DNA from: Parvularia atlantis
Taxonomy: Eukaryota; Opisthokonta; Rotosphaerida
DNA: 33,893 nucleotides
NCBI GenBank assembly: GCA_943704415.1
Contig: CALSCO010000277.1
Span: 1 to 33,893, forward strand
Direction of reading: 5' to 3'
This document shows, piece by piece, positions 18,486 to 28,242 of this stretch. The notes under the pieces were generated by a model. It was given only the letters and a program-made list of their open reading frames with translations. It ran no database searches and had not been told where the DNA came from. Positions within the stretch are counted from its first letter, which is position 1; each line of letters begins with the position of its first letter. The position numbers and the translations under genes are program-made.

Positions 18486-20662
18486 TCAATCGTCAAGCTG
18501 GAGGCCGCCGCCGCGCGCCTGCTGCGACTTGTGATACTCGCGGCGGAGCACGGCGAGGGCTGTGAGCGTGCGCGCACATCAGGCTGAAGGCGGCACAACG
18601 CAGCAGCGCACCCTGCGCCCGCCCAGGCATGCTCGTGTGCGTGAGGTTGATCAGGCGGATGACGGCGCGCACGAGCCGGTCGTCGTCGATCTCCTGCTTG
18701 GACATCTGCCCGAGGAATTCCATCATGCCCTCAAAGTCGAGGCTGAGCAGGTCGTCTGCGTGTGCGCCGTGAGCCTTGCGCACGCTCGCTGTGAGGACGC
18801 CGCACTCTGGAACATCTCGAGCACGGCCACGGCCACGAAGAAGAGCACGTCAAAGCCGTGCATCAGGAACACGTCCCAGATGCGCAGGCACGTGTGGAAC
18901 GGGAAGCCGAGGAAGATGGTCATGTACCACCGCGTCGCGTACGCGCTCGGGTGGATGTTGTGGTTCTTCTGCTCAGCCGGGGTGGCGCGGTCGTGAGTTC
19001 CCGTGCCGGCGTGCGCAAGGGGCGACGCACAAAGTGCTTGAACATCTTGGGCACGTGGAACTTGAGCATGCGCTCGTGCACGTAGAAGCCCTCCATCAGC
19101 ATCGGGAAGCCCGCGGCCCAGATGCCTGTTCGCGGTTGAGCGGCCGTGTGACACACACTGCTGGCGCGCGCACCCTTCAGCCGGAAGTTTTCGTGCGACA
19201 CCAGCTTATCCATGATCCAAAACGCCGTCTGCGCGCGTGTCAGAGAGGCAGGCCGTGCCACGGCGAGGGCGCACCTCCTCCTTGCAGTAGATGAGCAGGA
19301 ACGCGGCCACGGACGCCATGCCCTGGCAAAAGCCGACCTCGGGGTTGTAGTTGGCATACGCGCGCAGCACGTTGAACAGACGCTGCTGCCCTGCGCATCG
19401 CCGGCCGCGCGCATCAGTCAGACCCACAGCGTGCGCGCACGAAACGCGCCACCTGGCCCGTAGCGCTGCCGGTAGACGATGTGGTTGCGCAGCGTGCGGT
19501 TGATGTCGAGGTCGATCTGGTTCTCGTCGACCTCGGACGTGGGTTTGGCTAGCATGTCCTGTGCGCGCCCTCAGTCGTACACGCGGGGCATGCGAGGGAG
19601 CAGCCACACCTGGTACAGCCGCACTTGGCGCTGGTCGAGCTCGTCGGCCGCGCCGAGCGTCATCAGCAGCCACACCTTGAGCCGCCACGGGTTCGGGATG
19701 CCCTTGTACACGCGGCGGCGGAACTGCGTGCGGCCGGCCGTGAGCCCACCCGCGCGCGGGTCGACGACTGCTTACCTTCGGGTCGTTCTTGAGGTCGCCC
19801 ACCTTCACGTCCGCGCCCGAGACCATCTTGGCCCACTTGAGCGCGCGCTGGTTCTCGAGCTGCTCGGCACGGCGCCGCTCCGAACGCGACTCCTTGCCGC
19901 CCGACGCCTCGCCGGGCCTGCGTCAGCCCCGCGCGTGAGCAGCACGCGCATCAGGTGCAATCGGCGCACGCACCCGTCGCCGTCGTCGTCCAGAAAGCCG
20001 TAGCGGTCGGCGTGCGCGTACAGCGTGTTCTCGCTCTCGGGCGGCACGGGTGCGGCCTCGGTGTAGAGCGCGACGAGGCCGCGGCCGGCGCTCGCAAACT
20101 CGCCTGACCGCGCGCTGTCAAACAACAACAACAACAACAACAAAGCGTGCGTAAAGGCGCGCACCGAGGTTGCCGCCCGACGTCGAGCGCGTGACGGCGA
20201 CGGCGGGCAGCGGCGATCCGGGCAGGCGCGGCCGCCGCAGGTCCTGCCGCGTGCGTTGCGCGTGCGCGTGGGTGAGCCGTGGCCGCAAGAAGAAGGATGC
20301 AGCGCGTGCCTTGAGCGCGTTCTTGCTCGCCTCGAACTTGATCGCGTTGGCGAGCTTGGCGCGCGTGGCGTCGTCGTCGATGCCCATCTCGACCTGCGCC
20401 CGCGCGCATCACTCTCAGCCGCCCTCCCCGCCGCAACGGTGCAAGCAGCACCGACCATAAGCTCGTCGGTCAAATGCGGCAGGCACTCGCCATCGATGCC
20501 GTGCTCGCTGAACAGATCGCGCAGCCGCGCGAGCCCTGCGATCCGCCGTCAATAGTGCACCAAGCAGGCAGCAGGCAGCCACCGCGCACCCTCGTTGCCG
20601 AGCCACAGCGCCACCTCGTCCGTCGACCACAGCCGCAGCGGCTTCTTGGCCGCGAACGACAT
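18486..20662 (-). CDS. SAM-TBC domain protein (probable Rab GTPase-activating protein)
   Basis: Likely Rab-GAP in membrane traffic. Exons in coding order: 20590-20662, 20456-20535, 20165-20393, 19974-20103, 19776-19917, 19610-19723, 19453-19558, 19275-19390, 19174-19228, 19031-19125, 18806-18968, 18612-18755, 18486-18559; 506 residues. Residues about 10-66 form a SAM domain ([51 protein letters not shown]). The TBC domain starts near residue 219 ([17 protein letters not shown]) and has the Arg-finger motif IDLDINRT and the Gln-finger region EVGFCQGM (FCQ rather than YCQ), then [36 protein letters not shown] 66-nt stop-free GC-AG candidate intron (20244-20309) may split exon 3. Intron 20394-20455 has a weak GTCGGT donor; intron 20104-20164 contains a (TTG)n run. 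Confidence 0.88.
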
Positions 20663-20987
20663 CTGCGACGCACACACCCGCCCCACACTGCTCGACACTC
20701 GAAATGTGCCAGCTTCTGGCGTCGCGCCGGAATAAATTCGGGCCCGGCGCCACTTGTCTCTCACGGCGCGCCGCTCGTGGTGGCGCGCGCTGCGGCTCGT
20801 TGGCGCCGTCGGGAGGGCGCGGAGGGCGGTGGCGGGGAGGAGGGTGCCGCGGGGGACGACGCGTTGCTGAACGGCGCGGCGCTGACGGCGGTGCGGCGCG
20901 CGACAGGGGCCGTTCACTCTTCCCTTTCGTCAAGCGGCATCCCGCCCCTCACCACCACCCAGCGCGCCTCGTCTGCCCTCGCGAGCC
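20663..20987. promoter_or_regulatory. 325-bp divergent intergenic region, SAM-TBC / SAPS
   Basis: Lies between two outward-pointing starts. No family-supported coding sequence was found in any frame. A CT-rich plus-strand stretch just before the SAPS ATG could be part of its core promoter. Confidence 0.45.
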
Positions 20988-23818
20988 ATGTTCTGGCGCT
21001 TCGGGTTCCACACGCAGTCGGCGGTGGACGCGCTGCTGGACCGCGACCAGTTCGAGCTGGAGGAGCTGCTGGACGAGGAGGAGCTGCTGCAGGAGTGCAA
21101 GGCCCACAACAAGAAGCTGCTCGACTTCCTCTGCAAGGCCGGCGTGCTCGAGGCCCTCCTCGCCTACATCACCGACGACCCCGCGCCCGACCTGCCCGAC
21201 GAGTCCAAGTACAAGTGCGTCGTGCTTCTGCGCTCGTCCTTTCCCCCCGTCTCACTCCTTTCAAAAGGTACCCGATGATCGCCTGCGAGGTGCTCTGCTC
21301 CGACATCCTCGCCGTCTACGACTCGCTCTTCCTGAACGAGGAGCTGCTCGAGGTGCGGCGCCGCGGCCGCCGTCGGGCACACGCGACGCTGACGCGTGCA
21401 CAGGCGTTCTGGAAGTTCCTCGACAAGCCCGCGCCGCTCAACCCGCTCCAGGGCTCGTTCTTCATCCGCGTGTTCTCGATGCTGCTGCAGCGCAAGATCC
21501 CGCAGGTGCTCGCGCGCACACGTGTGTCCGGCGAGGACGGGGGCCTGACGCCGCGCGCCCGGTCAGACGCTCGCGTTCATCAAGAAGCAGCCGAACCCGG
21601 TCGACAGCATGCTCGCGCATATCGGCCTGTCGGCGATGATGGACCTGATCATGAAGATCACGTCGTGCGAGGAGGTCAAGGAGGGCGAGGGCATTGTGCA
21701 GGTGCGCGCGTCGCCGACTGGCGCGTGGCGGCTCAAAAAAAAAAACGCCGGCAGTGGCTCGCCGACAACCACCTCGTCGACAAGCTCGCGCTGAAGATCG
21801 ACGGCGACAGCACGCCCGAGGTGAGCGCGCACGCGCCGCGGGACGGCGGCGGCCAGAGTGGGTGCTGACGCCGAATCGCAGGACAACAGCAACGCGTCGC
21901 AGCTGCTGATCGACATCCTCAACACGTCGCACGCGTTCGGGGCGAGCAAGAACATCATGCTTGAGCGCATCAAGAGGTGTGCGCGGTGCTCGGCGCCAGT
22001 GCGCACTGACGCCCCGCCGCAGCAAAGCGACGGTTGAGACGATCGTCAAGGGCATGCTCAAGCCCGACTCGCCCAACTTCACGGCCTCCATGTACCACGG
22101 CCTGGCCGTGTTCATCGAGCTTGTGCAGAAATACGTCGTGTGCGTGGCGCGGCCCGCGCTGCTCGCGGCCGCGGCTGACGCGCGCCGCCTGCAGGAGCAC
22201 GCAGGTACAAGACGGCACGCCCGCGGTCGACGTGAGCGACATGGTCGCGGTCGTTGTGCCGCACCTGCCGCAGATGCACGCCATCATGGAGAAGCCCTAC
22301 GTGGCGGTGCGCGCGCACGCCGTGCGCTGCGGCCGCGGCGCTGACGTGGCGTGCCGCGCAGCCTGGAGAGCTGGCCAACACCACCTTCCCGCAGTCCAAG
22401 CCGCTGGGGTTGCTGAGGCTACGGGTGCGCTGCGGGCCGCGCGGGCGAACAAGCACGCACGTGCGCTCACCGTACCCGCGCAGATCGTCGAGTTTTTCTC
22501 GGCGATGCTGCACACAAACAACCAGGCGGTGTACGACGCGTTCGTGAAGCTGCAGGTGCTGCCGTACTTTGTGGTGCGCGCGCGCCGCTGCTGTGCGTCG
22601 GCCCTGGGCAGCCGCTCAGGCCGTGCCGTGCCGCGCCGCAGAACCTCTTCTTCACGTACCCGCAGCACAACTTTTTGCACACGCTCGTGCAGGACATGGT
22701 CATCAAGACGCTCACGGCTGACCAGAAGATCGCCGGGCCGCTGGCCGCGTCGGTGCGCCTCCTGCGGTTGCTCTGTGTGTGTGCATGTGTGCGCTGACGG
22801 GCGCGCAGCTGCTCAAGGATGCGCGGCTGACGGACCGCATCGCCGAGGCGGCCGTTCATAACGAGGGCGAGATGTGCGTGTGAGCGCGGGGGCTGCGAGC
22901 ATGCGCTGATCGCGTTCGCTGTAGCGTCCGGGAGCGCGGGTCGCACCGCGGGTACATGGGGCACATAACGTTGATAGCTGCCGACCTCGTCAAGTACGCC
23001 GAGGCCGAGGGCCTGGACACAGACGTCAAGGGTGCGTGCTGGTTGCTGTGCTGTGTCTTGGCAGCGGCTGACACGAGCTGTGCGCGCAGCCGTGTTTGAC
23101 CGGGACGCGTGGAAGGAGTACGTCAACAAGACGCTCAAGGAAACGCAGGATCGCGACTCGAAGGCACGTCGCTGCGTAGCGGGCTGTGCGCATTGCATTG
23201 CTCACACGCGCACGCAGCCGCTGGGCGGGCACCGACCGGTCGCACCGGCCGAGCCCGAGGGCATAAACAACTTCTCGAGCAGCAGCGACGACCTGTCGAA
23301 CCAGGACCCGGTGCGTGCACGCGTGCTCGCTCGACGCAGGCCTGACGCCGCCGCGGCACGCAGTTTGCGCGCTTCATGTCGCACCAGGCTGTGGCGCACA
23401 TCCCGCAGAAGCTCGCCGACGACGACGATGACGACGACGACGACGACAACGGGATGGACCAGTGCGTTTTTTGCGCGCTTGTGCGGCGCGGCGTGGCGCG
23501 TGCTGACGGCGCCGGGGTGCAGGGACTTTGCCAAGAGCGTGCACATGTTCAACCCGTTCGACAAGCACCGGTCACAAGAGCCGGACGAGGAGGACAAGGC
23601 ACGCGCTTGCAGGCGGTGTGGCGCGGCGAGCGCTGACATGCACGCGCGCGCGCGCGCGCAGTACTTTTACAGCGGCGGACTGGACGAGCAGCAAAAGTCG
23701 TTCGCCAACTTTGCCAACTTTGACCAGGTGCGCGGGCGCGCGTGCTGGCCGTGCTCTGGGGCGGCGACTGATGCGCGCATGTCCATGTACGACGACAAGA
23801 AGCTAGCGGGCGCGAACG
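20988..23818 (+). CDS. SIT4-associated / PP6 regulatory subunit (SAPS domain), 3' end lost in gap
   Basis: Regulatory partner of PP2A-like phosphatases (yeast Sit4, animal PP6). Eighteen exons read: 20988-21214, 21268-21352, 21404-21505, 21567-21701, 21755-21820, 21882-21976, 22023-22137, 22205-22306, 22362-22424, 22484-22573, 22642-22752, 22809-22873, 22925-23031, 23090-23163, 23218-23310, 23364-23461, 23523-23598, 23662-23727; 590 residues before sequence becomes uncertain. Motifs: FWRFGFHTQSAVDALLD, ELLDEEELLQECKAHNKKLL, YPMIACEVLCSDI, FWKFLDKPAPLNPLQGSFF, KKQPNPVDSMLAHIGLSAMM, LLIDILNTSHAFG, KPLGLLRLRIVEFFSAML, FFTYPQHNFLHTLVQDM, RGYMGHITLIAADLVKYAE, ARFMSHQAVAHIPQK. A run of ten Asp follows. 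Two introns (23164-23217, 23599-23661) use AAG|GCACG donors. The next intron starts at 23728; the last exon, and so the C-terminus, is broken by the gap. Confidence 0.9.
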
Positions 23819-23843
23819 NNNNNNNNNNCCCCCCCCCCCCCCC
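23819..23843. other. Assembly gap (10 N) next to a C15 homopolymer
   Basis: Ten N at 23819-23828 followed directly by fifteen C (23829-23843). A fixed 10-N run usually marks a join of unknown length. The SAPS gene stops being readable here, so bases are probably missing. Confidence 0.95.
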
Positions 23844-24101
23844 ATCTGCAAAAAGCGGGCCGCAAACGAAACAAGCAAAAAACGGCATTCGCTCAGGCCC
23901 GTCAAGTTTTTTGTTTTCTTCTCTTCTCCCCCCGTCCGTCCGCGCCCCCCGTCCCGTGCCTGTCGCTGTCGCCCAGCGTCCCTTTCGTCGTGTCCGTCGC
24001 ATGAATCATCTTTGCCCTCATCGCCGATGATCGCGCTGCCGCTATGGCCGCGGAGTGGCGCATCTCACTCTGCGCACTCGCCGCCGCGGCAGCCGCAGGA
24101 G
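23844..24101. promoter_or_regulatory. Pyrimidine-rich leader upstream of LAMTOR4
   Basis: From about 23908 the plus strand is strongly T- and then C-rich, unlike the rest of the window. It precedes the LAMTOR4 start and may be its core promoter or 5' UTR. An in-frame ATG at 24027 would add 25 residues without family support. Possible SAPS 3' sequence cannot be excluded near the gap. Confidence 0.4.
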
Positions 24102-24494
24102 ATGGACGAGTCGCTGCTGACGGCGCTGGGCGGCATCGCGGACCAGCAGGGCTACCTCGTGCTCAGCCCGGCCGGCGACATCTTTGCGGTGCGTGCGTGC
24201 GGGGCGCGGTGTGCGGCGAGGGCCGATGCGGCGCACGCGATGCAGTCGGCCGGCGACCTCACGGACGACGTCAAGACGGCCAAGGCGATGGCGCGGATCG
24301 TGCAGGACGCGGGGCGGGCTGCGGGCGCGCACGAGGCCGAGGCGCTCAAGCGCGTGACGGGTGCGCACGCGCGCTCGTGTGTCGCGCTCGCTTGATGGCT
24401 GATTGTGCCGTGCGCACCAGTCGCGTTCGCGGCGCACCAGCTCGTCGCGACCGTGGCCGACGCGCAGGTGTTTGTCGTCAAGCGGCCGCTGTGA
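24102..24494 (+). CDS. LAMTOR4: Ragulator complex subunit LAMTOR4
   Basis: Small roadblock-like subunit of Ragulator, the lysosome/vacuole-surface scaffold that anchors Rag GTPases for TORC1 activation. Exons: 24102-24188, 24246-24360, 24421-24494; 91 residues, against 99 in the human protein. Colinear matches to the animal family: IADQQGYLVLSPAGDIFAS, SAGDLTDD, a central helix KTAKAMARIVQDAG, ALKRVTVAF, and the C-terminal VFVVKR. These motifs only join after both introns (57 and 60 nt, GTGCGT and GTGCGC donors) are removed. ATG 24102 is preferred over in-frame 24027 because it gives the family length. Convergent with the ketopantoate reductase-like gene (67 bp between stops). Easy to miss because it is short and split three ways. 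Confidence 0.87.
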
Positions 24495-24561
24495 GCGTCT
24501 GTGTGTGGCTGATCGATCCGTGCGCTCGTCAAGCAGTGCGTGCGCGCTGCGTCGTGATCAA

Positions 24562-24941
24562 TCACTGCGCGCTCGCTGCCTCGGTGGCCGCCGTGCCCTT
24601 GAGATGCTCCTCGACCAGCGCCTCAATGTTGCCGATGGGCAGCCCGGCTGCCTTGCCCGCCACAGCGACGTTCTTGGCGACCATGCGGATCTGCCGCGCG
24701 TGGCGCGTCCTCAGCACTCACCCGCACGGGCGGCGAGGCGCACACGGACGCACCTGCACGCCGACCTTGGTGAAGTGGTACTGCATGTAGCGCTCAAAGT
24801 CGAACGGCATGAGCGCCGGCGCGGCCCAGAGCGCGAAGCCGATGGTCCACGGGCCGATGAGCCAGCTCGCGAGGGCCGAGGGCTGCGAGCCGGCCGAGTG
24901 CGCTGCGCACTCGAGCTCAGTCACGCGGACGCGCGCACGCG

Positions 24942-24999
<58 letters not shown>

Positions 25000-26080
25000 C
25001 ACAGCGCGCACCGGCCACGGCCATCGCCTCGCGGCCGGCCTTGTGCGCGAGCGGGAGCAGAGGGCTGCTGCGCAGCGCCGCGAACGACCAGCCCGAGAGC
25101 TCGAGCCCGAGCAGGAGCGGGTGGAACGACGCCTCGAGCACGCCAAAGTCGGCCTTGAGGCGCTTGCCGATCGACGCCCTGCGACGCGTCGCGTGAGGCG
25201 CGTTTTTTTTTTTTCTGCGGCACGGCGGGGCGCACTGGAGGCCGCCCTTGTTCAGCGCGTCCACGATCGGGCGCACGCGCTCGTCTGCGCCCTCCCACGG
25301 CAGCGGCGACGGCGCGAGGTAGCCAATGACCTTGTTGGCGCCGGGGGCCGGCGGGATCGGGTGGAAGCGCTCGTTCGGGATCGGCGCCTTGCGCACGCCG
25401 CGTCACGTCACGTCACGTCACGTCACGTCGCCACCCGCGCTGTGCACGACGGCGCGCCCCGCACCTGGAAGTTGATGCTGCTGATGATGTTGTAGACGAG
25501 GCGCGCGGGCGGCACCTGGATCTCGTCGCGGAAGAGCTCGCTGGGGCGCCAGCGTTGTCGTCAGCACCGGACGGGAGCAGGCGCGGGCGCGCGGGCGCGC
25601 GGCGCACTAGTCGCCGAAGCCCGACGACGTGCACACGATCGTCGCGTCGTCGCCGGCCCACGCCACGAAGCGCTTGGCAAAGTCGTCGGCGCGCAGCGCG
25701 TCCTGTGCACGCCGTCAGCCGATCTGCGCTGCTGGGCGCCCCACATGACGGGGCCGAACCTGCGGCGCCGTGAAGATGACGGTGTCGTACGCGCCCGCGC
25801 GGACCTCGGCCTCGGTCGAGATCACGCCGTACTCGCGCCACTCGCGCCGCTCGGCGCGCGCGAAGAGGTGCAGCCGGTGCAGCGTGAGCGGGCCGGCCTT
25901 GAGATCGGCGACGTACTTGGCCTGATCAGGGCGCGCACGGGCGGCGTGAGCGGCGCATCCGGGGCGCAGGGCGGCGGCGTGCACCTTGACGAAGAACGTC
26001 ACGCGCGCGCCGCCCAGGTGCAGGTGGAAGCCGTAGGCCTGGCCGACCGCGCCGGCGCCGACGATGAGCACGTTGGGCAT
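24562..26080 (-). CDS. Ketopantoate reductase-like (ApbA/PanE) oxidoreductase
   Basis: NAD(P)-dependent reductase; PanE makes pantoate for pantothenate/CoA, but many eukaryotic members have other substrates. Exons in coding order: 25985-26080, 25760-25921, 25608-25702, 25465-25540, 25236-25387, 25012-25178, 24754-24902, 24562-24690; 341 residues. N-terminal Rossmann motif NVLIVGAGAVGQAYGFHL, then VTFFVKAKYVADLKAGPLTL, YDTVIFTAPQ, VAWAGDDATIVCTSSGFGDY, LVYNIISSINFQ, and a helical C-terminal domain ending NVAVAGKAAGLPIGNIEALV. The intron at 24903-25011 is long (109 nt) because of a CT/GA microsatellite. The intron at 25388-25464 carries a CGTCA repeat and ends in AAG; that at 25179-25235 has A12. 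Only 86 bp (with a GATCGATC repeat) separate its ATG from the stop of the upstream co-oriented ankyrin gene. Confidence 0.82.
24957..24997. repeat. (GA)n microsatellite inside an intron
   Basis: About 41 bp of perfect GA (CT on the coding minus strand), preceded by an alternating CG run from about 24930. It lies wholly within the 24903-25011 intron of the ketopantoate reductase-like gene and explains that intron's length. Confidence 0.95.
25401..25430. repeat. Pentanucleotide repeat CGTCA x5 plus CGTCG
   Basis: Six consecutive five-base units within intron 25388-25464. The unit resembles half a cAMP-response element, but its intronic position suggests a simple microsatellite. Confidence 0.9.
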
Positions 26081-26166
26081 CGCTTGATTGATCGATCGAT
26101 CGACGAACGACAAAGTGCGCAAGCGGTAGGCCTACCGAGGACCGAGAAGCGGAGCCACAACGAGTC

Positions 26167-27829
26167 TCACTTGGACTTGGGCTTGGGCGCCTTGGGCGGC
26201 GGGCCGAGCGGCGTGGGCAGGCCGGGCGACCCGGGCACCGACATCTTGCGCGCGAGCGGTGCGGGCGGCGGCGGCAAGTTCCCGGCGCTGGGCCCGCGCG
26301 CGAGAGGCACGGGCATGCCTGCGCTCTCGAGATCTGCGGCGCACGGGTGTGAGGGACAGTGGGGCACGCAGGGCAGACGCACGCTTGCGCAGCAGCGCGA
26401 CGACGCCGTCGTGTCCGCGCGCCGCTGCAATGTCGAGGGGCGAGCGCCCTGCGTCGCCGTGAGCATTGTGCGCGCGGCGGGCCAGACGACGCGCACCGTC
26501 GTTGTCGCGCAGCGTCGCGTCCGCACCCGCATTGAGCAGAAGGCGCACGCCGTCGTCGTTGCCCTTGTACGCGGCGACGTGCAGCGGCGTGTAGCGGTTG
26601 TTCTCTAGACACACCGTGAGCGGTGCGCGCGCACAAAGTCGAAGGTCGCACACGCACCCGTCTGCGCCTGGTTCACGTTGGCCTGCGCGCGGCACAGCAG
26701 CGCGATGACCTCGTTCTGGCCCGTGAAGGTGGCCATGTACAGCGGCGTGGCGCCATCTGCCACGGGCGTGAGCGCACGGCGCACAGCGCACGCGTGGGCG
26801 GGGCGCACTATTGGTGGCGTGGTTGACGTGCGCGCGCGCCGCGATGAGGGCGGCGACGATGTCGCTGCGGCCCTCCTGCGACGCGAGCAGCAGCGGTGTG
26901 GCGTTGTCTGGTGTGATCGGGTGAGCCCGCGCCTCGCGCGCGCACGTGCGCCACGCACTGAGGTTGGCCTTGTTGACGTCCGCGCCGGCCGCCAGCAGCA
27001 GGCGCACGATGTCGATGTTTGCTTTTTGGGTGGCGACGTAGAGTGGCGTAATCATCTGCGCGGCGGCCTGATTAGCATCACAGCGTGCGCGTACGTGCGG
27101 CCTGCGCGCCTTCTTGTTGGGGCGGTTGATGTCCGCGCCGTTCTGGATCAGCACGCGCGCGGCCTCGAGGTAGCCGCGGCTGCAGACGATGTAGAGCGAC
27201 GTCGCGCCGTCTGCACGCGCCGCGTCAGCTGCTGACGAGCGCGCGAGCGTGCTTCCGGCGCGCACCGGCATCCTCCTGGTTCGGGTCAGCGCCGGCCATG
27301 AGCAGCGTGCGCATGACAGGCACGTGGCCGTACGACGACGCCACGAGCAGCGCGGACCATCTGATGCATGCGGGCGATGAGCCAGCAGGCTGAGCAGGGA
27401 AAGACGCGCGCACCCGTCGGCCGTCGTGCGCGCAATGTCGGCGCGAAACTGGATGAGCGCCGCGACGACGTGCTCGTGGCCCTTTTGCGCGGCGATGTAC
27501 AGCGGCGGGATGCCGTCCGCCGTCACGCCCACGTTGACGTCGGCGCCGGCGCGCATGATGGTCGGGATGAGGTGCGCGTGGCCGTGCAGGCTCGCGATAT
27601 ACAGCCTGCCGCGGCCGTGAGCACCGCGCACACGGCGCGGTGCTGCGTGGCCCGGGCCACGCACACAGTGCCGGTCGACTCGTCCTCCTCCTGGCTCACG
27701 TTGTCGGCCGACAGGGCGCTGGTGAGGCTGGCGGCATCGCCCGCGGCCGCGGCGTCCCAGACTGAAACGCGTGCGCGGCGAGCCGTTTCAGCGCGGCGCG
27801 AGCGTGGGCAGCGACGCACTGCTGGTCAT
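26167..27829 (-). CDS. Ankyrin-repeat protein with one repeat per exon
   Basis: Exons in coding order: 27820-27829, 27665-27761, 27414-27605, 27266-27360, 27110-27210, 26959-27055, 26809-26907, 26658-26756, 26497-26604, 26383-26448, 26167-26333; 376 residues. After a 10-nt first exon (MTS plus one base), nine or so ankyrin repeats run from about residue 35 to 320: VLYIASLHGHAHLIPTIMRA, PPLYIAAQKGHEHVVAALIQ, SALLVASSYGHVPVMRTLLM, TSLYIVCSRGYLEAARVLIQ, TPLYVATQKANIDIVRLLLA, TPLLLASQEGRSDIVAALIA, TPLYMATFTGQNEVIALLCR, TPLHVAAYKGNDDGVRLLLN, SPLDIAAARGHDGVVALLRK. The tail is Pro/Lys-rich. Intron 27056-27109 uses AAG|GCGCGC and its removal restores normal repeat spacing (GADIN-7-TPLY). Function unknown beyond protein binding. 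Confidence 0.87.
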
Positions 27830-28242
27830 GCGCTCGACCTGCCGTTTGTTTGCTGCGCGTTGCTGTTGGGAAAGCGGGAGCGTTCCCGGAGAGGATCCGC
27901 GAAGCCTGTCGCTGTTCGCCGCCCCGGCCGCCTCCTGCGCCGCCTCGCGATCAGCCGCACTTCATCGCGGGCGCGCGCACGGGCAGCACGGCCACGCGAG
28001 CGCGCAGCGAAAAAAGAAAAACAACACAGCTGCGGGCACGCAAGCGCAGGGGGGGGGAAAAGAACGCGCTGAGCGCGTGCCCCCGGCCGCGGCGCGATTG
28101 GCCGCGTCGCGCACGCGGGTGGAAGTTTCTGGAACGATGGCATCGCCGTTCGTCACCCAACCGTCGCAGGCGGCACGTGCGGATGCGGCTTCGGATGCGG
28201 CGCTGACGTGCGCGGACGCGCGCGGACGCGCAGGGCGCGGAG
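27830..28242. promoter_or_regulatory. 413-bp divergent intergenic region, ankyrin / alkaline phosphatase
   Basis: Contains A-rich patches and a G10-like run near 28050. An intron-like segment (28177-28233, GTGCGG donor, CTGAC, CAG acceptor) just upstream of the phosphatase ATG may be a 5' UTR intron. An upstream ATG at 28138 would be out of frame with the phosphatase after that splice. No other gene seen. Confidence 0.4.

Noticed and set aside
25401-25430. CRISPR-like or CRE-like repeat array
   Set aside because: Units are five bases with no spacers and lie inside an intron of a eukaryotic gene: a simple microsatellite.
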